Assembly (NCBI RefSeq): GCF_901709675.1
Contig: NC_051101.1
Coordinates: 13,971,416 to 14,035,415, forward strand
Source of the DNA: Syngnathus acus
Taxonomy: Eukaryota > Chordata > Actinopteri > Syngnathiformes > Syngnathidae
DNA length: 64,000 bases
Direction of reading: 5' to 3'
The notes beneath the pieces are model-generated. The model saw only the letters and a program-made list of their open reading frames with translations. It was not told the origin of the DNA and did not search any database. This document shows, in pieces, positions 54,944-64,000 of this stretch. The first letter of the stretch is position 1. Every line of letters begins with the position of its first letter. The position numbers and the translations under genes are program-made.

Positions 54944-56324
54944 TTTCTATTCAAACCCGCGCTCTTGATTTGGCCCTAATTTATGATGCCATTATGGACA
55001 ATTAGTGGCAGCGCCCCACGAGTGGCCATGCTCGCCATGCCAGGTCCTTGGCAAGTTAAAAGGGCAAGCTCGACGAGCGCTAGCATATTGTTCGGGACTT
55101 TGGGGGCGGGGCAATAACTAGAGGCGGACCCTCTGCCAAGGCTGAACAAAAGGAAATTTGGGGATCTCCGTTTTTGCGTCGCTGTCCAAGCAAGTTTTAT
55201 AGAACACAGTTTACACACTGGTTATAATCTGGCCCACTAACACGCATCCCTGAAATGTGCCTTGGGGGAGGCCTTTATGGGTGGGGCCATGTCCATTAGC
55301 CGCTCACTCGCTCCTTAGTGTTAGTATTTGATCCTTGCCGAGGCCTTGTAAAACTTAAGGAGTGCGTCATCGACGTTCACAATGCACGGCTTGACGGTGA
55401 CTCGACAGCTTGTGTGTGTTAGAGTCGGCGCAGCCATGCATGAAAGTCAACCCACTGCTTGTGTGTGTTTTATTTATTCATTAGTGACACACAACTTGAA
55501 CGGGAAGAAGGGGCTGGGAATATTAAAAAGAACAAAAAAAAGAAACGTTCCATTGAAATAAGCCGAGGCTCCCTCGAGCGCGACACCGACGCGATGACGC
55601 TCGCCAGAGTGGGATGACTTCTTTCAATTTGGGGGGCAAGCCCTCGGGGGAAATTGAGCTCGCAATTACGACAGTCATCAGCGTGGTAGCGTAAAAAGAC
55701 GGAGGAACTCATTTGAGCTTTTTCTTTTTCATCACCAGGAGCCCTTGATCACCGACGCACACACACACAGCAACAATTATATCCGTGCAGGTAATCTATT
55801 ACAATTAACTGTCAGTATTGGGGGGAGGCAGCTAGACAGTCATCATTAGCCAATTACGCTCTTATCAAGGAGGGGTGTCGAGTCGTCTCCTATTATGCTC
55901 GGTGGGCCTCATTTCAAAGGAGAAAAAAAAAAAAGTTTGTCTCTGATAGTGACAAAAAGAGGGCGGAGTCAACTTGTAAGTGTCTGCTGATTGGATGTCA
56001 AAAATATTTGCATTCTGGCCATAGATAGGAAGTGAGGCCGAGAATAGCGAAAAAACATTGCTGGTCAAAGGTGTGCACGTTTTTTCTCCACATGCAGTCA
56101 GACTGTGTTTTCCAATAACTTTTGAATTCAATTAGTTTGTGGACGGAATATAAACGACTCTCCCAAGTCAACCTGCTGTATGCCATTTTGGGGAATTACT
56201 GTTTGCAAATCACTTTCAATTTCTTTTCCAACTCCAAATCAAGTTGATTTTTCCCGGCCACCTTGGAAAATTGTCCAAGTGGCCATATTACATTGGCCTT
56301 TATTGCGCTGTTCCTCAGGTAGGC
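54944..56324. other. Non-coding sequence
   Basis: No gene seen. Short CA tract at 55757-55769 and A run at 55923-55934. Confidence 0.5.
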
Positions 56325-56325
56325 T

Positions 56326-56357
<32 letters not shown>
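56325..56357. repeat. Compound (CT)n(TA)n repeat
   Basis: CT units followed by about eleven TA units. Confidence 0.92.
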
Positions 56358-56759
56358 AAGATATAAAAAAAAAAGGATTTAAGACCTGAGGGTCCTGTGT
56401 GCAGTGTGGCTTATATTGAGAAAGACACACAATTGGCGGCTGACTCCCCCACTCAGCAAATCCTCTAAGTGAGTTACCTGTCCGGGGGAAAGGGGGCTCT
56501 GATAGAATGAAACACTCACTTGTCACTTTTATTAACCCTCTTACGACACCCCCCTCCCTTCACCTTAACCATCCTCATCTCCCCCCCCCCACACCACACA
56601 CCTCCCAATTCTCCCTATCAGACCCCCCGAAGCCAAAATCATCCCGGTTTTGCATAATGCTCCGTTCAACCCGATAGCGGCGACACACGTCGGGAAAAGA
56701 CGACGGAGCTTTGTCCCCTCGCTGGTTTTTTTAATCGGTGTCTCTCACAACCCCTCCGA

Positions 56760-56783
56760 GGCCGCCGGCCGAGGCCGGCGGCC
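56760..56783. repeat. GC-only hairpin, 10-bp arms
   Basis: GGCCGCCGGC at 56760-56769 pairs perfectly with GCCGGCGGCC at 56774-56783 around a CGAG loop. It would be extremely stable if transcribed. Confidence 0.9.
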
Positions 56784-59700
56784 AAGCCCGCTGGCGGTTA
56801 TTATCCGCAAGGTCACGCGAGTTGGACGCGACCTCTTCCTAATGTGCTCCCCGTCAAGCCAAATAGCCCCCCAAAACTGGGGCTACATTGCAAACTAATT
56901 TTGCTGTCTATTTTCCATTCAATCGGTTTGAATTTTGCTTTGATATTTAATAAAAACATACCTAATATTTATTTGTATCAATTGATTTTTTTGCATAATA
57001 TTGATCTAAGATTTATAGATATTAAAATGTTTCTTTTTTTTACATTTTTTGTGTGCTTTTCTATTTATTATTTTTCCCCCCTCAGTGTGGCAATGCAGCG
57101 TTTGAATTTAGCGAGTATTTAGAGATGCTTTCCAAGGGGAACGGCTCAGAAAGCAAAGACTTCGGCGAACTCCGACACTAACGAGGGATGAAATTATCAT
57201 TTAAATTGTAAAGTCAGCCGACGGGAAATTAATTAAAAAAGTCAAAAGAGATGAATTATGTAAGTGGGAGAAGCACGGCGTTCTGTCGAATGATCACGTT
57301 TCATCGTTTTTATTCTTCATTTGCATTTTCATGTCAAATCATTTGTCTATTTTTTTTTTTTACTGCGTGTTCTTGAATGAGAACTTTTACTTTTCTTCAA
57401 TTTTGTCACACTGTGCATTGTATCAACTCAAATGTTCCAAAATGCATTTTGTTTTTTACCTAATGAAAATGTTCCTGAATACAGTTGATGTGTGCATGTG
57501 TGTGTTTGTGTCTCCCCTCCTGTGACAATTCTTGTTGGATTCCGGGGCGAAAAGAAAGGCACGGGCGGCGTTAGCTCATGAATTCAAATGTGTGCCGGGA
57601 ATGTCGGCGGCCTCGCCCCTTTTCCCGCTGCTACCAATTTATATTTTCCATATGGGTCCCTTAAAGACAAATGGAAGTCGGCCCGCCCGGTCCCCTTCTC
57701 CCCTGGAAATAAAAAGGTTGTCAAAAGTCAAGGGCAGAATAAAAAAAAAAAAATCAAGACAGAGCCAACAGCTGCGTGTTGGCAAACGTGCACGGCCTCC
57801 CGCTGAGATGTGTTTACTTCTTTCCAAAATGCTCGTTCTGACGCACAGTGCAGCAGGACACCAGGCAGGCAAAAAGATGATAATAATGAGAAAGATGCCA
57901 AATCTTTCAACAAAACTATTTTTATCTTTTTTTTTCATCTCATATATATACATTCATATTTTACGTATATGTATAGTTGTGTGATTTAATTTGTGTAATA
58001 TTTTCTGTGTAATTTAGTTTTTTTTTTCAATTATATTTTTTATTTTTTCCAAAAACCCATTTTATTTTAGTCATTTAAATACTCAATTACGAATAGTTTT
58101 TTTTAATTATTATTATTCACAATTTTGCATTACATTGAATTACTTTTCTATTGGCATTTTTTTCATCTAATGTTTGGTCATTTAATTTTTTAAAATTCTA
58201 ATATTTGTGTATTTCCTCTGTTTATTACCCTCATGTCTTCATTGCTCGGTGAAAGTCGAGAGGGAAATTTCTAAGCGGAATCACCGTGCTGAAAAGTGGA
58301 ACAAACTAGTCCAAAGGAAGACAGGAAGTATGTGGAGCAAATATGTAAATGCAGAGTCAGAGTTCAGGAGGGGAGAGGATTCATAATGTGGCAGCTGACC
58401 TGGGGGGCAGCCGGGGCTGAGTGTCCAGGGGCCGGCGGCGGAGGGGACGGACGAGGGGGGGGGAGCGTCTCCATCTCAGCGATTATCATTACGACTCCAT
58501 TTCACCGGCGGGGCAAAGGTGAGGCGGCCTGGGGCAGCGGCGGGAGGTGAAGGGTAATGCGGGGCGGCCGCCGGGTCGCCCGCTGTCGTTAGCGACGTGC
58601 CTTGACCTGCTCACCCGGCGCGCAGAGATCTCAAAGTCTCAGTCTACTTCGCTACCACACCGAGCAGAGTCGGATTTAAAAGAAAAAAAAAAAATTAAAC
58701 GTATCCATTTGAATTTTAATATGTTTCGTCAAGGGTCTGTAGGGAGAAGTTTGGCCAAAAAAGTCCTGACTCAAAAAGACAGTTCTTGTCAGGTAAATGC
58801 GGAAATAGGGTTAGTGTCTGAAATGAGAGCTTAAACGGCGCTTTTGTTTTTTTTTTTTTTACAGCTGATACATGCGTCAGAACGGATGGCGGGAGAAGAA
58901 AGGGAAGGAGCTGGAGTGGCACATGAGACAGTAGAAGGACCCTTCCGCATCAGATCAGGAGATCAAACGGGCTTTAAAACAAAACAAAACGGCGTGTAAA
59001 AGCGCGAGATGAGACACGGTGTCATCTTACAAAAGGTGGAGGCCTTTTCATTGTCGCGCTTTCTTTCTCGCCGCTTTATCAGCGCAATTACGACACAAGC
59101 GCGGCCGCGGGGCGTCCGATGCTATCGCCTGCGTTAGCGTGAGCTTGCGACCTAATTAGTCCTAAAGAGCTGATGAGGCAGGCGAGGAAAGAGAAAAAGG
59201 GCCGCTGTGCCGTGCCGTGCCGTCCCATTGTGTGGCGGGCGGGCGTTACACAAATTGCGGCCGTTCTGCCCTGTTTTCTTCTCTGGGCTCGCTCGGCTTT
59301 CTAAAGCCTTCAAAGGGCCGATTGTGCATCGCCGCCGTTCAAGTGGCCTTTCGGTGTAAGCGGACACAACAACAAACATGGCCGACGCTAATCAGGGCCC
59401 CGGCTAATGTAAACAATGTCATTTTTCCCCCCCCCAGCCTTAATGAGCCAATTTCTGGCAAATACGAGGGGGCCAACAATTGGGCCGCCGCCTTTGATGT
59501 GATTCATCTGAAGGTTTGTTTGTGATCGCTTGGCACTTTTTTTTTTTTTTTTTTTTGTCGAGAGCCCCGGACCGCTTTCATCTCGGCTGCAACGCACTTT
59601 GGTACAGAAACGGCAGGCGGATGGAAGCAAAATATATATTTTTTTTTATTTCTTTTTTTTTTAAATACAACCATCCGCCCCCATTCTTTTAGTCCTAACC

Positions 59701-60448
59701 TTATTTATTTGTAGTTTCTATCCCGTACTAAATCCTTAGTCAGCACTCCTAGTCCTAAGCCACGATCCCATCGCCCTGGTTTTGCCACCCTAACCAATGT
59801 CTGGTCCCATGTCCTTGGACATACTTTTGGTCTATCCCGAGTCTAGTATCCCTTGTCCAAACTCCAATCCATCCCCCCCCATGACAAGTCGGAACCGTCT
59901 ACCCAAATGTAAAAATGGCAATCCTGTGCCGTCATGCAGCATTCTCTTCAGAGGAGGGAAGTTTTACTAGGGCACACTGGTGTAGCGCAAGGACATAGCC
60001 CTAACATTCCTATCTCCGACTTTTCGTCCCTAATTCTTACTTATCTATTGATTCTTCCCTAAGGTGCTATGGCTCCTCATGTATTCTTTGTCCTGACCCA
60101 TCCTGAACCTGGCATTCCTAATCCTATACTTCTATCCCAGGTCTTGTCTTTCTAGTCCTTTTTTCTTCTTCTTCAAGACAACCGCCATCCCCTCTTTTAT
60201 TATCCGCTAATCAGCTGACCAGCCCTTTGGGCGAGAGGGGACGAGCGAGTAGCACAATGTCTGTCGTGATCAAACGGCGGACTCATTAAAAGGCGCCCCG
60301 GCGTGCGATAGGTGGACATTGACAGCGCCTTCATTAACACGGCGCTGACAAAAGGTGAAGCAGCCGGCGAGGCCAGGTGTGTGCCACAGACGCTGCGCTG
60401 CGCCTTTCAACATGTCAGCGTGGCGGTGGAGGTGCCGCTGCCGCTGCC
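56784..60448. other. Non-coding sequence, including a strongly AT-rich zone
   Basis: No gene seen. 56890-57110 and 57930-58240 are markedly AT-rich with T runs. 58400-58600 is GC-rich, with a donor-like AAAG/GTGAGG at 58516-58525. A T run of about 18 lies near 59539-59556. 59690-60180 is a CCTA/TCCTAA-rich diverged stretch (many CCTAA-like words) without a clear period. Confidence 0.45.
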
Positions 60449-60472
60449 GGGCTGGGCTGGGCTGGGCTGGGG
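60449..60472 (+). repeat. (GGGCT)n G-quadruplex-type pentamer array
   Basis: Four GGGCT units plus a GGGG end give a strict G4 motif on the plus strand. The same unit occurs at 29158-29183 on the other strand. Confidence 0.88.
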
Positions 60473-60949
60473 TAGGGGAAGAAACAGTGCAGTGCTCCGT
60501 TATGTGCTGACCAGGAACGAGAAAGAAAGCCAGGGGGAGAATTTTTTTTTTCCTCTTTCTTCCTCCAGTGTGACCCAACTTCTGCTTCACATTATTATTG
60601 AACACTGGGAACTCCAAATCATACATGTTCTGCTTTTCTAAGCATTACAGTCCAGGCCCTAACTTTCCATTCTATGTGTATAAAAAGTATATACACGCTA
60701 TAAATCTGGCCTACAGTCGAGATTTGGACTTTGCTTGTTGATGATGTCATTATATCTGCTTCAGAGCAAAACTGGCAAGCACCTGGAGGAGCTGCTGAGC
60801 TTCTGTGCCTGGTCCGACATTCCTAGCCTACTTGATAGCTCTTGTTGTCAAGTCCATTAAAGAGGAGGTCAAGCCAAAAAAGATGTCAAATTCACCAGTT
60901 GTTAGTCACCGCAGGCGGCGGCGGCCATTTTCTCACTTGCTGTCGGCTG

Positions 60950-61046
60950 AAAATGACATCACGGTTGCCAGGTCTCAGGTCACAGCCAATCATGGCTCAT
61001 CTTTAAAAGAGGTGAGCCCTGATTGGTTGTGATGTCATTTTCGGTC
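60950..61046. repeat. Foldback element: imperfect inverted repeat with bulge
   Basis: TGAAAATGACATCAC (about 60949-60963) is matched by GTGATGTCATTTTCG (about 61029-61043) on the opposite strand. Next to them AGCCAATCATGGCTCATC (about 60983-61001) is matched by GAGGTGAGCCCTGATTGGTT (about 61010-61028). The left arm carries about 20 extra bases between the two blocks. The whole resembles a decayed palindromic MITE. I recall similar AATGACATCAC-bearing sequences as repeated in fish. Confidence 0.7.
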
Positions 61047-61493
61047 AAACGACAAGGGGAAAAATGGACACCCCATGAGATAGTAAAAACGGGTGGATTT
61101 TGCCCGTTTCAATCGTATTCCACAAACAAAACGTTAATCGGAACACTGGTTGGGCTCAACACAATGCGGGACAATGTTTTCTTTGCATAATCTTACTGAA
61201 AATGAAAATGTTGAGCAATAAAAATATGGGAGTGGGAGTTTGTGGCAGGTCAAAAGTGGGCCATACATACGATGACATCATGTTTTCAAAGTTGACAAAA
61301 TGGCCACCAGAGCACATAAGGCAACACAAAGAGAAGGAAGAGATGTGGTGTGGTGCTTGTGTTGTATTGATGTAATTTAGGCCGTCAAAGCTCGTGACCA
61401 AAGGCAACACATCGGCCCACGTCCGGGCCAATTCTAATCAATCACCAGAGCTGAAGTGAACTCCACTCGGGGCGAGTCCCACCACTATTACGT

Positions 61494-61523
61494 GCACACA
61501 TACACACACACACACACACACAC
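61494..61523. repeat. (CA)n microsatellite
   Basis: About thirteen CA units with one TA interruption. Confidence 0.92.
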
Positions 61524-61909
61524 CTCTCGCCTGCCTTACTGGCCGTGAGTCAGGGGCCCTCCGGGAGCACCGCCTGCGCCCCCCCTCCCCATCCCCCCTG
61601 CACCTGCTGGGCCCCGCAGTCACCAGCTGTCAACTCGGCGTGCACGCCGAGCCGTCTGTGCGCGTGTTAAAAGGGTTGAAGCAAAGTTATACACTTCAGT
61701 TGGGCCGGATGAAAATCAAGGTGGACCTTCCAGAAGAACGTTGGCTCACTTTCACATTGCCTGGCAAGCAAAGACCGGACGGACCATGTTGTTCATGAAT
61801 TTTTCGATTATTTTGGCAATTACGTGCTGAATTTGATTTAAAAAAAATAATAATAAATAAATCATGTTCAGAGGCTAGACTTTAATTGAGAAATAGATTT
61901 TCTTTTTAA
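61524..61909. other. Non-coding sequence
   Basis: No gene seen. AATAATAATAAATAAAT simple-like sequence lies at 61843-61862. Confidence 0.5.
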
Positions 61910-61966
61910 ATAATTAATTTAATAATCAATTAGTCATCAATAAAAAGATTAATCATCGAACCTCTA
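61910..61966. repeat. Possible degenerate AT-rich fish repeat
   Basis: TAATTAATTTAATAATCAAT, TAGTCATCAATAA and AGATTAATCATCG followed by CCTCTAC. This resembles a worn copy of the ATTAATCGATTAGTCATCGATTAAT-type repeat common in fish. Identification is from memory and the copy is degenerate. Confidence 0.35.
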
Positions 61967-62803
61967 CTGTATTTTAAAAAAATGCAGATATCATTTTTGC
62001 ATTAGGTGAACAATTTTGCATCAACAAAACGAAATGAAACCTGAATTGAACTGTGCATGACTGAGCTATGTGGGCCAAAATGGTACGGTTACATGAGCCG
62101 CTAGCCAAGGAAATATCTTCATTTAAATGTCAAAACATCAACTTGATGCTTATCCACCAATCGGGCCTTTGCTGACTTTGATCAAAAGCGGGTAAAACGC
62201 TCCAGTTATCGCTACGTGTCCACCTCGCTTGAAGAGAAATGTGTAAGATAGCTACTGACAGTGCAAAGTGCCTTAGTTACCGCTGGAATTGATAGGTACG
62301 CTGGTGGAAGAAGACACATTACAGCGGCTAGCTGGAGGCTACGACCTTCATCCTGAGCTCCTTAGCGGACACCGCTGAGATAGGAAGCCAGACTGTCTCT
62401 TTCGGGGAGAGGAAGAAAAGAAAAGGAAAGGCAACCAAAAAAATCTAATCAATAAAGTGTTGTGATGTGAAAGTGATTCCCCAACGGATTTGCCGCGAAA
62501 GGCCTATTCTTTTTGTGGCCCCGAGGTAAACAGTGTACTTTGTAGCGCCGTGCTACGCTCAGCCTCGGAGACCCGGTGCGCCGATTAAGCCGTACCGGAG
62601 CACATTAGCGTCGGGCCTTGTCACGGCGGGCGCAAACGGCACCGGTGTGGGGAAAGGGGGGGGGGGGGTGTTCTCCACACAAAGACAGGGATGAGTAAAA
62701 ATTGAGATGGATGGAAGCGCAATGAGAGACTAAGCCGACAAAGCCAAAAAAAACTTCAGCAAGTTCCTTTACTTTGGTCAAATGGATACGGTGCCACTCC
62801 ACT
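61967..62803. other. Non-coding sequence
   Basis: No gene seen. A G run lies at 62656-62668. The segment is otherwise unique mixed sequence. Confidence 0.5.
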
Positions 62804-62817
62804 CCAGTAGGTGGCGG
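62804..62817 (+). promoter_or_regulatory. CTCF-like motif inside a repeat-like context
   Basis: CCAGTAGGTGGCGG matches all positions of the CTCF core. The surrounding CACTCCACTCCAGTAGGTGG string is one I recall from dispersed fish repeats, so this may be a repeat-borne site. Forward orientation. Confidence 0.5.
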
Positions 62818-64000
62818 TAGTGAGGGTTTTAAAGACGCTGCTAAAATGCTACATATGCCGTGTTTAGTTATCGTGGCTGTGCCAATAACCGCCGTGTCGA
62901 GGGAAGTGAAGCCACCGGCGGCCATCTTAGGGTGCCGCTCACTAAGCACGGCTCACGTGAAAGACTGACTTTTCTTTCTGTCTCTAGAGCAAAAATGCCA
63001 GTGTGTGGCAGATGGTTGTACAATACCAGCAAGTTTAGAGAAGATTTAAATGCAACATTTATTTCATGTTGTAGCTAGCGGCCTAACCAACAACAAAAAA
63101 GGGAAGTCGCTTTTGGAAATTGGAAAAGCCAAGTTTAAAGACTATCTTGCTGAAATTCAGTTCCCGGCAGACACAATCTCTCTTAATTTGGGATGAAGGA
63201 CGCCTAGCCCACCCCAGCCACCATGATGATGTCACTTGTGACGTGGCCACTCAAGGATGGCCTGAAGAGGCTGAAAGGACGGGACAGGAGAGACGACGGC
63301 TGACAAATCCCCCGTTGATGGCTATCTATAGGCTATTTCCCCAAGCTCCCGCTACAGAATAGGCCAGAGCTTAAGCCCCCTCTTTCTCATTTTCTCCTCT
63401 TTATTTATCCGCGCTCTTCTCTCCCCTCCTGTGGTCAATTTGTCACTTTTTGCATAATGGCGTGGCGTGGAGCGCCGGAAAATGGGATGGCGAGATGAGC
63501 AGTCCGAAGAGGCGTGATGGGGGGGTGATGGGGGTAAACGTAAGGGAAGGGGGGGGCAAGAGGACCATCCATCCTCACCCCTCCCTCCCTCCCACTTCTC
63601 CCGTCTCTCCAGGAGGCAGATGTCAATCATGCGCGTCTCCCCACAATCCCTCCGGAGCTCATTGTGCCCGCGGTCGCTGGCGGAGGCCGGCGTGGCGAGG
63701 AGCCGCAGATGGAGGGAGCGCTGTCAATCATTGTCACTAATTATTAATTTCTGTCACTCAGGCCCCGGTGGCAGCCACAAGGAGGCAAGGGCGGGGGACT
63801 CCTTCCCTCTCTCGCCATCCCTTCTTCCCTCCCTCACCATGCCCGCCGCCTATTAGGCAAGCAGGTCCTGCGTCCGTCCGCCCGCCCGCCCGCCCCTTCC
63901 CTCTCCCTGGTCCCTCGTTAAAGTGTGCGCCTCTCCTCAAGTCGTCCGGGTCGCCTCTTGTTGCCTTTCCCTCCCTTTCTCCCTGCACTCCTGGAAGGTG
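62818..64000. other. Non-coding sequence to window end
   Basis: No gene seen. A YY1-like GCGGCCATCTTAGG lies at about 62919-62932. C/T-rich CCCT tracts at 63578-63600, 63815-63840 and 63876-63905 produce proline- and arginine-rich artefact frames. An acceptor-like TTTCTGTCACTCAG at 63749-63762 lacks a convincing partner. Confidence 0.45.

Noticed and set aside
56490-56512. 21-nt minus-strand microexon-like segment (acceptor CTATCAG, donor GTAACT)
   Set aside because: Too short to judge, with a non-consensus donor. Chance explains it.
1-64000. CRISPR arrays, phage, IS elements, operons
   Set aside because: Tandem repeats here lack CRISPR spacer structure, and nothing bacterial (ribosome-binding sites, tightly packed genes) is present.

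Overview
The window looks like a 64 kb stretch of non-coding vertebrate DNA, most likely from a ray-finned fish. The evidence is dense (CA)n/(GT)n microsatellites, abundant CpG dinucleotides, stop-rich sequence in all six frames, no closely packed bacterial-type ORFs, and several short dispersed repeats of kinds I recall from teleost genomes: a GTTTATTTGTATAGCCC element with an AAGTC tail, and a TAGAATAGAATAG...TTTATTGTCATTGTCACA element. The unusually many long poly(G)/poly(C) runs fit some pipefish/seahorse-like genomes I have in mind, but that family-level guess is weak.

No complete protein-coding gene, rRNA, tRNA, CRISPR array or autonomous transposon is recognisable. The longest open frames are low-complexity (for example His/Thr runs read through CA repeats) or resemble nothing I know. 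At best there are a few isolated, splice-bounded exon candidates: 72 nt at 3043-3114 on the minus strand, 50 nt at 39110-39159 on the minus strand, and 80 nt at 40474-40553 on the plus strand. The window is therefore either intergenic or within very long introns of a gene whose main exons lie outside.

Layout. 1-10 kb: unique sequence with the first exon candidate, two CTCF-like sites facing each other (3449 +, 4252 -), a 94-bp-period tandem duplication and a dispersed repeat at 8735. 10-20 kb: polypurine/G-quadruplex tracts, CCCT and CCAG arrays, NKX2-type palindromes. 20-32 kb: TAAT-rich enhancer-like blocks, a 28-G run, a CpG-rich island with a 12-bp repeat, and a regular 21-bp minisatellite. 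32-40 kb: a minus-strand CTCF-like site, a 109-bp CA array, the second copy of the dispersed repeat in inverted orientation, and two enhancer-like blocks, one with paired NKX2-type sites. 40-54 kb: more simple repeats, another teleost repeat and further enhancer-like blocks. 54-64 kb: a perfect 16-bp-arm hairpin with a C6 loop, an AT-rich zone, a foldback repeat near 61 kb and a plus-strand CTCF-like site at 62.8 kb.

The parts that could act together are regulatory: islands rich in homeodomain (TAAT) and NKX2-like sites lie between CTCF-like sites in convergent orientation (3449 + and 32379 -). This resembles the regulatory landscape around a developmental gene. That reading is inference. No target gene can be named from this window.
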